DNA from: Mesorhizobium sp. ES1-1
Lineage (GTDB): Bacteria; Pseudomonadota; Alphaproteobacteria; Rhizobiales; Rhizobiaceae
Assembly: GCF_020164785.1 (NCBI RefSeq)
Contig: NZ_JAIUGX010000012.1
Coordinates: 1 to 64,000 of the forward strand
Length of the DNA stretch: 64,000 nucleotides
Reading direction: 5' to 3'
The notes under the pieces are model-generated. The model did not search any database. It had not been told where the DNA came from and was given only the letters and a program-made list of their open reading frames with translations. A program made the position numbers and the translations under genes. Positions within the stretch are counted from its first letter, which is position 1. Every line of letters starts with the position of its first letter. This document shows, one piece after another, positions 27,057 through 35,909 of this stretch.

Positions 27057-27787
27057 CCTGCCTCCCCGCCCACACAAACAAGAAGCTCGGCCTGGTCATC
27101 GACCTCGACACCTGCGTCGGCTGCCAGGCCTGCGTCACCGCCTGCAAGGAATGGAATACCGGCGGCCACATGGCGCCGCTGACCGACATCGATCCGTATG
27201 GCGGCCATGTCGATGGCGTCTGGTTCAACCGTGTGCACTCTTACGAGCACATTACCGAAATGGGGGGGCGCACGGTAAATTTCCCGCGCTCGTGCCTGCA
27301 CTGCGAAACGCCGGCCTGCGTCACCGTCTGCCCGACCGGCGCCTCCTACAAGCGCGCCTCGGACGGCATCGTGCTGATCGACGAGGACAAGTGCATCGGC
27401 TGCAAATTGTGCAGCTGGGCCTGCCCCTATGGGGCGCGCGAATTCGACACCGATGTCGGTGTGATGAAGAAGTGCACGCTCTGCGTGGACCGCATCTACA
27501 ATGACAATCTGGCCGAGGAAGACCGTGTGCCGGCCTGCGTCGCCGCCTGCCCGACCAGCGCGCGGCATTTCGGCGATCTAGGTGACCCACTGTCCGCAGT
27601 CTCGCAACTGGTGGCGGAGCGTGGCGGCGTCGATCTGATGCCGGAGCTTGGCTATCGCCCGACCAACAAATATCTGCCGCCTCGCGCCCACACGCAGCGC
27701 GCCGCGTCGGTGCCCGCGACGGCACTGGAGCCGGTGCGGGCCGAGGGCGGCTTCCTCGGTTGGGTCGACCGCATGCTCTCGAACTGA
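27053..27787 (+). CDS. soeB: Sulfite dehydrogenase iron-sulfur subunit (SoeB-type)
   Basis: 244 residues, electron-transfer subunit related to DmsB/NrfC. Several cysteine clusters hold up to four [4Fe-4S] centres: CVGCQACVTAC, CLHCETPACVTVC, CIGCKLCSWAC and CTLC with CVAAC. It passes electrons from the molybdopterin subunit to the membrane subunit. The ATG overlaps the soeA stop, which indicates translational coupling, and soeC starts 5 bases after it. The histidine- and tryptophan-rich stretch between clusters 1 and 2 is longer than in a minimal ferredoxin. Confidence 0.88.
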   Translation: MTCLPAHTNKKLGLVIDLDTCVGCQACVTACKEWNTGGHMAPLTDIDPYGGHVDGVWFNRVHSYEHITEMGGRTVNFPRSCLHCETPACVTVCPTGASYKRASDGIVLIDEDKCIGCKLCSWACPYGAREFDTDVGVMKKCTLCVDRIYNDNLAEEDRVPACVAACPTSARHFGDLGDPLSAVSQLVAERGGVDLMPELGYRPTNKYLPPRAHTQRAASVPATALEPVRAEGGFLGWVDRMLSN

Positions 27788-27792
27788 CATCC

Positions 27793-28728
27793 ATGCATCC
27801 TGCCTTCTCCGTCGTCTTCTTCACCACCGCCACCGGCGCCGGCTACGGCCTGCTGGCGCTGCTCGGTTTACTGGGCGGGTTCCAGGTCATCCCACCAGAC
27901 TTCTGGCTGGGATTAATCGGCCTGGGGCTGGCTCTCGGGCTAATCGCGGCCGGACTGCTGTCCTCGACCGGTCACCTCGGCCGGCCGGAACGCGCCTGGC
28001 GGGCATTCTCGCAATGGCGCAGTTCGTGGTTGTCGCGCGAAGGAGTGTCGTCGGTCATCACTTTCATCCCCGCCGGGCTCTTCGGCATCGGCTGGGTGTT
28101 GTTCGGCCGCATGGACGGCTGGATCGCCGTGACCGGTTTTCTGGCAGCTGTCGGCGCGGTGATCACCGTCTGCACCACCGGCATGATCTATGCCTCGCTG
28201 AAACCGATCGCGCAGTGGCACAGCCGCTACACCCTGCCCGGCTACCTCATCTTTTCGGCAATGACCGGCAGCGTGCTGTTGAACGCGTTGCTGCAAGGTT
28301 TTGCGCTTGGCTCCAAGTTGCTCGTGGCGGCGGCCGTGCTGGTCACGGGGCTCGGCTGGGGCTGGAAGCTCGCCACCTGGCGCCACAATGACCATCTCGA
28401 AATGCCTGCCACGGCCAACAGCGCGACCGGACTTGCCGGCGGCACCGTGCGGACCCTCGAATGGCCCCACACCGAAGAAAACTACCTGCTCAAGGAAATG
28501 GGCTTCCGCATCGCGCGCAAGCACAGAGTGCGGCTGCGCCAGATCACGCAATTGCTGGCCTTCGGCCTGCCGGTCTTGTTGCTGATCGCGGCTTTCGCGT
28601 TGCCTTGGCCGTTCGCAGCCGTGCTGTCAGCGCTCGCCGCCGTCGCCCAGTTCGCCGGCATGTTGGTCGAGCGCTGGCTGTTCTTCGCCGTAGCGAAGCA
28701 CACCGTCATGCTTTATTACGGCAGATAG
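27793..28728 (+). CDS. soeC: Sulfite dehydrogenase membrane anchor subunit (SoeC, DmsC family)
   Basis: 311 residues with about eight hydrophobic segments, typical of DmsC-type quinone-reactive anchors (MHPAFSVVFFTTATGAGYGLLAL at the start). STGHLGRPERAWRAFSQWRSSWLSREG between helices 2 and 3 is characteristic of the family. It would pass electrons from SoeB to ubiquinone in the inner membrane. ATG 27793 follows soeB by 5 bases. Together soeABC would be a cytoplasm-facing sulfite:quinone oxidoreductase. Confidence 0.87.
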   Translation: MHPAFSVVFFTTATGAGYGLLALLGLLGGFQVIPPDFWLGLIGLGLALGLIAAGLLSSTGHLGRPERAWRAFSQWRSSWLSREGVSSVITFIPAGLFGIGWVLFGRMDGWIAVTGFLAAVGAVITVCTTGMIYASLKPIAQWHSRYTLPGYLIFSAMTGSVLLNALLQGFALGSKLLVAAAVLVTGLGWGWKLATWRHNDHLEMPATANSATGLAGGTVRTLEWPHTEENYLLKEMGFRIARKHRVRLRQITQLLAFGLPVLLLIAAFALPWPFAAVLSALAAVAQFAGMLVERWLFFAVAKHTVMLYYGR

Positions 28729-28733
28729 GTATT

Positions 28734-29450
28734 TCAGCCGGGTCGCAGCATCGAACCCGAGATCGCGAACACGCGCTGGGTGCCCATCATATATGCCATC
28801 AGCGATTCCAGCCGAAACAATCCGGCATAGGCGCGATCGAGCACGTTGAGCGAGCCGGTATAGGCTCCGAAGGCAGGCATGATCATGCGGCCGCCATCGC
28901 CGGCGAAGCAGCGCCGCCGCACCGAGCGGCCTTGCTGCACGATGCGGGCACAGGGGTGCAGGTGGCCCGAAATTTCCCCCTCGACGCGCACCTTGGACGG
29001 CTCGTGCCGGAACACCAGCGAGCCAATGGCCAGCTCGCGCACCGTCTCGCCCGGCAGGCCGGCCGGCGCTTCCGGATCGTGGTTGCCGGCGACCCAGAAC
29101 CAGTCGCGACCGGCCATCAACGCTTCCAGCCTTTCGCGGAAACTTGCGTGCATGCGCCCGGCGCCGCCGCCGTCGTGAAAACTGTCGCCGAGACTGATGA
29201 CGATCGCCGGCTGGTAATCAGCGATCACCTCCTGCAATCGGATGAGGGTCGCACCCGTATCGTAAGGGGGGATCAGCGATCCGCGCCTTGCCAGCGACGA
29301 GCCTTTCTCCAAATGCAGATCGGAAACGGCCAGCAGCCGCAGCCCTGGAAAATAAAGGACCCCGCGCGGATCGCAAACCGCGCGCTCGCCCGCGATGCCG
29401 ATCGCATCGGCCTCGGCGATCCGCGATGCGCGCGCCAGCGAAAAACTCAT
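28734..29450 (-). CDS. pdeM: Ligase-associated DNA damage response metallophosphoesterase PdeM
   Basis: 238 residues, calcineurin-like fold with the metal-binding motifs in order: VSDLHLEKG, GDSFHDGG, GNHDPE and GHLHP. Family members accompany the Lhr-type helicase, and often a DNA ligase and an exonuclease, in a DNA-repair gene set. Its ATG overlaps the helicase stop by 4 bases (ATGA). Its stop lies 5 bases from the convergent soeC stop. Confidence 0.9.
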   Translation of the reverse strand: MSFSLARASRIAEADAIGIAGERAVCDPRGVLYFPGLRLLAVSDLHLEKGSSLARRGSLIPPYDTGATLIRLQEVIADYQPAIVISLGDSFHDGGGAGRMHASFRERLEALMAGRDWFWVAGNHDPEAPAGLPGETVRELAIGSLVFRHEPSKVRVEGEISGHLHPCARIVQQGRSVRRRCFAGDGGRMIMPAFGAYTGSLNVLDRAYAGLFRLESLMAYMMGTQRVFAISGSMLRPG

Positions 29451-31984
29451 TCCTCGATTCCCGGACCCATGGCTTCCTCGACCAGAGTGGCCGCATCCAT
29501 CAACAGCGTTTCGTCGGCTTCGCCATTCACCGGCATCTTGCCGATCTCGAGCATGATCGGCACGGCTAGGGGCGAAATCTGTTCGAGGTGCTTATGCATG
29601 ATTCGACCCTGGATGCGCGAGAGCATGTCGGCAAGTCTACTGACATCGAGCAGGCCGGTCGCCGCATCGGCGCGCGTCGCCTGCAGCAGGATGTGGTCGG
29701 GTTCGTGGCTGCGCAGGACGTCGTAGACGAGGTCAGTCGAGACCGTCACCTGCCGGCCGCTCTTCTCCTGGCCGGGATGCCGTTTCTCGATCAGCCCCGA
29801 TATCAGCGCGCAGTTGCGGAACGTGCGCTTGAGTAGCCAACTGTCGGCCAGCCAGGCTTCGAGATCGTCGCCGAGCATGTCTTGGTCAAACAGCGAACCC
29901 AGCGACGGTTTCCTTGCCTTGAACATCGCCCCCATGTCGGCAAGCGACCAGATGGCCAGCGCATAGTCGGTGGCGACAAAGCCGAGCGGCTTTGCGCCCG
30001 TCCTGTCGAGCCGGCGGGTCAGCAACATGCCCAACGTCTGGTGCGCCGCCCTGCCCTCGAAGGGATAGGCCACCAGATAGTGGCGATTGCCGCGCGGAAA
30101 GGTCTCGATCAGCAGATCACCGCGCTTGGGCAGGACCGACTTGTCGGCTTGGAACCGCAGCCAGTCCGCCACCTGTTCCGGCAGTTGGTTCCATCGCCGC
30201 TGATCGTCGAGCATGATGCGGACCTGTTCGGCGAGGTAGGTCGACAACGGAAATTTGCCGCCGCCATAATAGGGCACCTTGGCCTCGCTTCCCGGCGCAT
30301 TGGAGACGAAGCATTCATTTTCGCGGATGCCTTCGAAACGCAGCACCTTGCCGGCGAACATGAACGTGTCGCCATACGTCAGCGTCTCGAGGAAAGCCTC
30401 TTCGATCTTGCCCAGGGGGCGGCCTCCGCGTGAAGCGGCGCCCCTGCTGCCCGCCTGCACGTAGCGCACGTTGAGTGCAGGCACCTCGATGATGGTGCCG
30501 ACATTCAACCTGTATTGCTGGGCGACACGCGGATTGGAGACGCGCCACAATCCATCCTTGTTCAGGCGGATGCGGGCGTAACGTTCATAGTTCTTCAGCG
30601 CATAGCCACCGGTCGCTACGAAATCGATGACGCGGTCGAAAGTCGTCCGGTCGAGACTTGCGTAAGGCGCCGCCGTGCGTACCTCTTCGAACAAATCATC
30701 GGCTCGAAACGGTGCACCGCAAGCGCAGCCCAGCACATGCTGAGCCAGCACGTCGAGCCCGCCATCGACCAGGGGCGGCGTGTCCTGCGCGCCAAGATAA
30801 TTGGCGTCCAGCGCCGCCCTGCATTCCAAGACCTCGAAACGGTTGGCGGGGATCAGAATTGCCTTGGATGGCTCGTCCATTCGGTGGTTGGCGCGGCCGA
30901 TGCGCTGCGCAAGCCGACTGGCGCCCTTCGGCGCGCCGACATGCACGACGAGGTCGACGTCGCCCCAGTCGATGCCGAGGTCGAGCGTCGAAGTGGCGAC
31001 GATGGCGCGCAGCGCGTTTTCCCCCATCGCCTTCTCCACCCGCCGGCGCTGGGCAACGTCCAGGGAGCCGTGATGGAGAGCGATCGGCAAGGTGTCCTCG
31101 TTGACACGCCATAGCTCCTGGAACAGCAATTCCGCCTGGCTGCGGGTGTTGACGAACAGCAGGGTGGTCTTGTGGCGCTTGATCTCGCGGTAGATTTCCG
31201 GCGTGGCGTAGCGCGCCGAATGTCCTGCCCACGGCACGCGCTCTTCGGAATCGAGAATGGAGATTTCGGGTTTTGCACCGCCCGTCACGACGATCAGTTC
31301 CGACATTCCGCCCGGTGGATTCTGGCCGACCAGCCAGCGCCGCAACTCGTCGGGCTCTGCCACAGTCGCCGACAGGCCGATCGTCTGCAGGCCCGGGACA
31401 TAGGTCCGCAGCCGCGCCAGGCCGAGCGCCAGAAGATGGCCGCGCTTCGACGTCACCAGCGAATGCAGTTCATCGAGCACCACAAAGCGCAGATCCTGGA
31501 AGAAGCGTTTTGCATCGCCTGCCGCGATCAGCAGCGCCAGTTGCTCGGGCGTGGTGAGCAGGATGTCGGGCGGCACAAGCTTCTGGCGCTGGCGCTTGTG
31601 CGCCGGCGTGTCGCCCGTTCGCGTCTCGATGGTGACAGGCAGGCCGATCTCCTCGACGGGCTTGCCCAGATTGCGTTCGATGTCGACGGCCAGAGCCTTC
31701 AGCGGCGAAATGTAAAGCGTATGGATACCGCGCCGCGCCTGTCCCGGCTTTCGTTTCGGCCGATCGGCCAGTTCGGTCAATGACGGCATGAATCCGGCGA
31801 GCGTCTTGCCCGCCCCGGTTGGCGCGATCAGCAGCACAGACTGTCCACCTTGAGCCTTTGCCAGGAGCTCAAGCTGATGGGCGCGCGGCGACCAGCCCTT
31901 CTCGCCAAACCATCTGAGGAATGGTTCGGGCAGGATCACGGTGGCATTCTGGTCGGGAAGGCGCGGCTGCTCTGTCACCCGCAA
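29447..31984 (-). CDS. Ligase-associated DEXH-box helicase (Lhr family)
   Basis: 845 residues. Superfamily 2 helicase: Walker A APTGAGKT near residue 55, motif II DELH, then LSAT, then the second RecA lobe (VATSTLDLGIDWGDVD and RIGRANHR), followed by the long Lhr C-terminal region. It is associated with repair of DNA damage alongside PdeM. No ATG is available near the start; TTG 31984 or GTG 31978 must be used, and neither has a clear ribosome-binding site. The usual ligase and exonuclease partners are not adjacent. Confidence 0.88.
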   Translation of the reverse strand: MRVTEQPRLPDQNATVILPEPFLRWFGEKGWSPRAHQLELLAKAQGGQSVLLIAPTGAGKTLAGFMPSLTELADRPKRKPGQARRGIHTLYISPLKALAVDIERNLGKPVEEIGLPVTIETRTGDTPAHKRQRQKLVPPDILLTTPEQLALLIAAGDAKRFFQDLRFVVLDELHSLVTSKRGHLLALGLARLRTYVPGLQTIGLSATVAEPDELRRWLVGQNPPGGMSELIVVTGGAKPEISILDSEERVPWAGHSARYATPEIYREIKRHKTTLLFVNTRSQAELLFQELWRVNEDTLPIALHHGSLDVAQRRRVEKAMGENALRAIVATSTLDLGIDWGDVDLVVHVGAPKGASRLAQRIGRANHRMDEPSKAILIPANRFEVLECRAALDANYLGAQDTPPLVDGGLDVLAQHVLGCACGAPFRADDLFEEVRTAAPYASLDRTTFDRVIDFVATGGYALKNYERYARIRLNKDGLWRVSNPRVAQQYRLNVGTIIEVPALNVRYVQAGSRGAASRGGRPLGKIEEAFLETLTYGDTFMFAGKVLRFEGIRENECFVSNAPGSEAKVPYYGGGKFPLSTYLAEQVRIMLDDQRRWNQLPEQVADWLRFQADKSVLPKRGDLLIETFPRGNRHYLVAYPFEGRAAHQTLGMLLTRRLDRTGAKPLGFVATDYALAIWSLADMGAMFKARKPSLGSLFDQDMLGDDLEAWLADSWLLKRTFRNCALISGLIEKRHPGQEKSGRQVTVSTDLVYDVLRSHEPDHILLQATRADAATGLLDVSRLADMLSRIQGRIMHKHLEQISPLAVPIMLEIGKMPVNGEADETLLMDAATLVEEAMGPGIEE

Positions 31985-32065
31985 GAGGTAGCGCGGCGAA
32001 AGACAATCGCCAAGGAGAATCGGAACAAAAGGGGATCGGAACGTCGGTCGCCCCGTTGCGGGTCA

Positions 32066-32926
32066 TCAGGGTCGGCGAAATCCCGTTGGACCGCCGTAGA
32101 GATAGCCGATCCGTGCGATCGCATCCTCCAACCCTTCGCGCGATACCAGCATGGTATGGCCATTGGCGTGGATCATCGTCTCGCTATCGGTCATGATGGC
32201 GACATGGCCCTTCCAGAATACCAGATCGCCTCGCCGGAGCCCGGCATGGTGCGGCCCTGGATCGAGCGGCTCGCCGAGGGTCGCCGCCTGCATGTCGGAA
32301 TCGCGCAGCACGTCCCTTCCGGCCATGCGCATCGACAATTGCACGAGGCCCGAACAGTCGATGCCGAAGCCGGAAACCCCACCCCACAGATAGGGCGTGC
32401 CAATGAACATCTCAGCCATCGAGACGTAGTCGTCGGGCAAATCAGCAAGCGGCCGCAGGTGACCAGCTATGACCGCCTCTCCGGACTGCAGGATGGCATA
32501 GTGCGTGCCGCGCGTTTCGGCGGAGTCCACCACTGTCACGGTCGATCCCATGGACAATTGCCCGCCGATCGGGAAGCGCAGGTCAGGCCCCGGATAGAGA
32601 AAGGTCCGGGGCACCGAAACGATATGGGTTGGTTCATGATCGCGCCCGCCCAGCGCGGTATCGGCGACATAGCCGACATAGCCATCGCGCTCTGCCTGAA
32701 CCCAGGCCCAGCCTTCGGCGACTTCGAACACCAGCACGTCATCCCCGAACAGCAGTTGCGTGTTGACGCCGGCATCCGGGCGCGGCGCCTTGCGCATGTC
32801 GGCCACGGACGCGCCGATCCGCGCCGGCCTGCCGGAGACGAACCGGTCGGCGATAATTTCGCCCTTCAGCCTAACGTCGGCAAGATCGGAGCGGAAGGCG
32901 TGAAGGCGGGCATCCCTGGCGGTCAA
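32066..32926 (-). CDS. NlpC/P60-family peptidoglycan hydrolase with SH3-type N-terminal region
   Basis: 286 residues. An N-terminal SH3-like region (about 45-150) leads to a C-terminal NlpC/P60 cysteine peptidase domain (about 165-286). The catalytic cysteine is in FGIDCSGLVQ, the histidine in KGHVAIM, and a third polar residue in the ANGHT stretch. It cleaves peptide stems of peptidoglycan. There is no signal peptide, so it may act on recycled muropeptides in the cytoplasm or be exported otherwise. The start is a TTG with GGAG 5 bases upstream. It lies 26 bases after marR, in the same direction. Confidence 0.88.
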   Translation of the reverse strand: MTARDARLHAFRSDLADVRLKGEIIADRFVSGRPARIGASVADMRKAPRPDAGVNTQLLFGDDVLVFEVAEGWAWVQAERDGYVGYVADTALGGRDHEPTHIVSVPRTFLYPGPDLRFPIGGQLSMGSTVTVVDSAETRGTHYAILQSGEAVIAGHLRPLADLPDDYVSMAEMFIGTPYLWGGVSGFGIDCSGLVQLSMRMAGRDVLRDSDMQAATLGEPLDPGPHHAGLRRGDLVFWKGHVAIMTDSETMIHANGHTMLVSREGLEDAIARIGYLYGGPTGFRRP

Positions 32927-32952
32927 ATCGGCTCCGTCAAATGGCTAGTGGG

Positions 32953-33306
32953 TCAGGTCGGCAGTTCGCTGGCTCTGGCGATGATACCATCGCCGAAGCG
33001 CTCGACAAAGAGCGCGCCCTCGACGGTGCGCCGGATCAGCACATTGCGCTTGTCGAGTTCATCGCGGTGGCGCGACACCAGTTTCAACGCGCCCATCGTG
33101 TCGAGGGCCCGGGTGATCACCGGCTTGGTGACGTTGAGGCGGGCAGCGAGCCCGCGCACCGTATGCGGCGGCGCGTCGAGATAGATGGTGAACAGGATCG
33201 CCGTCTGGCGCATGGTCAGATCGGGTTCGTTATTGCGCACCTGCGACAGCATCACCTGCTGCCACAGTCGCAAGGCCTGGCTTGGGCGCATAGCAATCGG
33301 CATCAC
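32953..33306 (-). CDS. MarR-family transcriptional regulator
   Basis: 117 residues, shorter than the usual 140-150. The winged helix-turn-helix is intact (TMRQTAILFTIYLDAPPHTVRGLAARLNVTKPVITRALDTMGALKLVSRHRDELDKRNVLI); dimerisation helices are short at both ends. ATG 33303 or an adjacent GTG at 33306 would serve as start. It lies 26 bases before the NlpC/P60 gene, its most likely operon partner. Ligand unknown. Confidence 0.85.
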   Translation of the reverse strand: MMPIAMRPSQALRLWQQVMLSQVRNNEPDLTMRQTAILFTIYLDAPPHTVRGLAARLNVTKPVITRALDTMGALKLVSRHRDELDKRNVLIRRTVEGALFVERFGDGIIARASELPT

Positions 33307-33370
33307 GCCAGTATGACGGCAAATTGTTTCGGTTCCGTTTCAGTCTCGGCGATCTGGATTCTGCGCGTTA

Positions 33371-34741
33371 TCAGCCGAAGCGCGTCGAGATGATCCGTTC
33401 CAGTGCCCGGATGCCCTGCGCTTCGCCGCCGGCGGGAGCGTGCGGACGGTCCAACGGATTCCACGCGAAGATGTCGAAATGCGCCCAGCTCACGGTCCTT
33501 TCGACAAAGCGTTTGAGAAACAAAGCCGCCGTGATCGACCCCGCGAAGCCGTCGGTAGTGACATTGTTGATGTCGGCGATCCTCGACGACAGTTTGGCGT
33601 CATACGGCCGCCATAGCGGCATGCGCCAAAGCGGATCCCCGACCGCCAGCGATGCCGCCGCCAGGTCCGAAGCCAGCCCATCGTCGCCTGTGTAAAATGG
33701 CGGCAGGTCGGGGCCGAGGGCGACGCGCGCGGCGCCGGTCAGCGTCGCCATATCAACAAGAAGCTGCGGCTCCTCGGCGTCGGCCAGAGCCAAGGCGTCG
33801 GCGAGAACCAGCCTTCCTTCAGCATCCGTGTTGCCGATCTCCACAGTGATCCCTTTGCGGCTTGTCAGCACGTCACCGGGGCGGAATGCGTTGCCTGCAA
33901 TAGAGTTCTCGACGGCGGGAATGAGCACGCGCAACCGCACGTTCAGCCCCGACGCCATGATTATGGAGGCCAGGCCAAGGACATTGGCCGCCCCGCCCAT
34001 GTCCTTCTTCATCAACAGCATGCCGGACGACGGTTTGATGTCGAGGCCTCCCGTGTCGAAGCAGACGCCCTTGCCGACCAAGGTCACCTTAGGGGCGCCT
34101 TCCTGCCCCCAACTCATGTCGATCAGGCGCGGCGCCTGCGCCGACGCACGGCCGACAGCGTGGATCATGGGGAAGTTCTGTGTGAGCAGTTCGTCGCCCG
34201 TGATGACGGAGATTTCGGCTCGATGAGGCCCGGCCAAGCGCCACACCGCTTGTTCGAGGTCGTCCGGCCCCATGTCGTTGGTCGGCGTGTTGACCAGGTC
34301 GCGCGTCAGGCAGACACCCTCGATGATGCGGCCAACGCGTTTTGCGTCAACGCCGGACGGCAATTCGAAGCGCAGGGCCTTGCCCGGCTTCTTGCCATAG
34401 CGGGAAAAAACATAGCCGCCGAGGCCCAAGGCGATGGCCGCCAGTTCAGGTTCGTCCGGCGCGGAGGCGAAAAACCATTCGCCCTCCGGCAGGGATTTCG
34501 CCAGCGTGCCGATGGCCAGGGCCTCCTCGTCTTCGCGGTCGCCAACACCGAACAACGCGCCGCCGAGCCCGCCGCTCTCCGCGGGTATGATCAGTGTCCT
34601 GCCCGTCTCGCCGGAGAAGCCGTTGGCGCCCGCCCATGCCAGGGCAGCGGCCGGTAGACCCAGCGTGCCAAGGCCATTTTTCGCCACCAGGTAAATTGGC
34701 AGGGCGGCGTTCGATTTTTCCTTGACGAGTTCGACGGACAT
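33371..34741 (-). CDS. M17 leucyl aminopeptidase family protein
   Basis: 456-residue cytosolic metallo-aminopeptidase. The M17 signature NTDAEGRLVLADAL is intact, and the metal-binding Lys and Asp occur in VGKGVCFDTGGLDIKPSSGMLLMKKDMGG. It removes N-terminal residues from peptides using two divalent metals. I chose the ATG at 34741, with GGAG 8 bases upstream. It is on the same strand as, and 64 bases before, marR. Confidence 0.93.
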   Translation of the reverse strand: MSVELVKEKSNAALPIYLVAKNGLGTLGLPAAALAWAGANGFSGETGRTLIIPAESGGLGGALFGVGDREDEEALAIGTLAKSLPEGEWFFASAPDEPELAAIALGLGGYVFSRYGKKPGKALRFELPSGVDAKRVGRIIEGVCLTRDLVNTPTNDMGPDDLEQAVWRLAGPHRAEISVITGDELLTQNFPMIHAVGRASAQAPRLIDMSWGQEGAPKVTLVGKGVCFDTGGLDIKPSSGMLLMKKDMGGAANVLGLASIIMASGLNVRLRVLIPAVENSIAGNAFRPGDVLTSRKGITVEIGNTDAEGRLVLADALALADAEEPQLLVDMATLTGAARVALGPDLPPFYTGDDGLASDLAAASLAVGDPLWRMPLWRPYDAKLSSRIADINNVTTDGFAGSITAALFLKRFVERTVSWAHFDIFAWNPLDRPHAPAGGEAQGIRALERIISTRFG

Positions 34742-34922
34742 TTGGCGATCTCCAATTCGCGCACTGCGCCGCGGCAGTGGCCATTGCGGCACGGCAGGCA
34801 CGCTTAGTTACAGCAATGCTTCCACGATGGCACCTATTCACAAGACCTCTCAGGCCTTGCGGCGACTCCGGGCGGGATGTCCTAGATCCGGCTTATTCGG
34901 CAGGCGCACTCGCTTAACAATT

Positions 34923-34937
34923 TTAACGATCCGTTAG
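34923..34937 (+). promoter_or_regulatory. CtrA-like site upstream of tadD
   Basis: TTAA, 7 bases, TTAG differs from TTAA-N7-TTAA by one base; it lies about 76 bases before the tadD start. Further TTAAC motifs are on either side (34914 and 34939 areas). Cell-cycle control of Tad pili is plausible by analogy with Caulobacter pilA, but this is inference. Confidence 0.35.
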
Positions 34938-35012
34938 GGTTAACAGAATATTTCTGCGGGAGGAAAGATGGCCACGCAATGGTCACGCGCATGAATGGAG
35001 GCCTAGGTACTT

Positions 35013-35834
35013 ATGGCGACCAACCGCACGATCGACGCCAGGGGAAAACGGCTCGTCACCACCGCCTTCATGCTGGCACTCGCCGCAAGCGTCGCCGGTT
35101 GCGGAACCAGCAAAATGACCACCGGCTCCATCGGACGCACCAGCGGCAAGCCGCTTGAAACGATGTCGGCGGGCGAATTGCACAACGCCACCGCCACACT
35201 TGGCCAGTCCTACTCCAAGAACCCCAACGACAAGCGGATCGCGACAAACTACGCGGCCGCGCTGCAGATGGATGGCGACGCCGACCAGTCACTTGCCGTG
35301 ATGCGCAAGCTGGCGATCGCGTTGCCAAAGGACCGCGACGTGCTCGCGTCCTATGGCAAGGCCTTGGCCGCCAACGGCCAGTTCGATGCCGCCCTCGACG
35401 CCGTGCGCCGCGCGCAGACGCCGGAATATCCGGACTGGCGATTGGTCTCGGCCGAAGCGGCAATCCTCGACCAACTCGGCCAGAAGGACGATGCGCGGCA
35501 GCTCTACCGCAAGGCGCTCGAACTCAAGCCAAATGAGCCCTCGGTGCTTTCCAATCTCGGCATGTCCTATGTGCTGGAGGGCGACTTGCGCACTGCAGAA
35601 ACCTATATGCGTTCGGCCGCGCAACAACCGAACGCGGACAGCCGGGTGCGCCAGAACCTGGCCCTGGTGGTCGGGCTGCAAGGCCGTTTCGACGAAGCCG
35701 AGAAAATCGCCTCGCAGGAACTTTCCCCCGAACAGGCTCAAGCCAACGTTACCTATCTGCGCCAAATGCTCGCCCAGCAGAATGCCTGGAGCCAGCTCAA
35801 GGATCAGGACAAGCCGAAGTCCGCAACGAACTGA
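35013..35834 (+). CDS. tadD: TadD-like tetratricopeptide-repeat lipoprotein of the Tad pilus system
   Basis: 273 residues. The signal sequence ends in the lipobox VAGC (Cys30), so the protein is probably lipidated and kept in the outer membrane or periplasm. Tetratricopeptide-like helix pairs fill about 55-255 (KRIATNYAAALQMDGDADQSLAVMRKLA, then ALELKPNEPSVLSNLGMSYVLEGDLRTAETYMRSAA). TadD proteins help secretin assembly. It is transcribed toward, and separated by a large hairpin from, the tadC-tadB-cpaF operon. Confidence 0.88.
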   Translation: MATNRTIDARGKRLVTTAFMLALAASVAGCGTSKMTTGSIGRTSGKPLETMSAGELHNATATLGQSYSKNPNDKRIATNYAAALQMDGDADQSLAVMRKLAIALPKDRDVLASYGKALAANGQFDAALDAVRRAQTPEYPDWRLVSAEAAILDQLGQKDDARQLYRKALELKPNEPSVLSNLGMSYVLEGDLRTAETYMRSAAQQPNADSRVRQNLALVVGLQGRFDEAEKIASQELSPEQAQANVTYLRQMLAQQNAWSQLKDQDKPKSATN

Positions 35835-35844
35835 CGCTGGCGTC

Positions 35845-35890
35845 AACGAAGAAGGGCCGTGCTGGCAACAGCGCGGCCCTTCTTCGTTGA
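35845..35890. terminator. Bidirectional terminator-like hairpin between tadD and tadC
   Basis: A 16-bp perfect outer stem (35845-35860 with 35875-35890) continues through 5 more pairs to a GCAA tetraloop, about 21 bp in all. It sits between converging genes, 10 bases after the tadD stop and 20 bases before the tadC stop, and can form in both transcripts. Confidence 0.8.
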
Positions 35891-35909
35891 TGCGAGATTC
35901 GCCGCGCCG

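Noticed and set aside
25350-27077. 575-codon minus-strand open frame inside soeA
   Set aside because: It is the antisense shadow of soeA; soeA has all expected cysteine and molybdopterin motifs.
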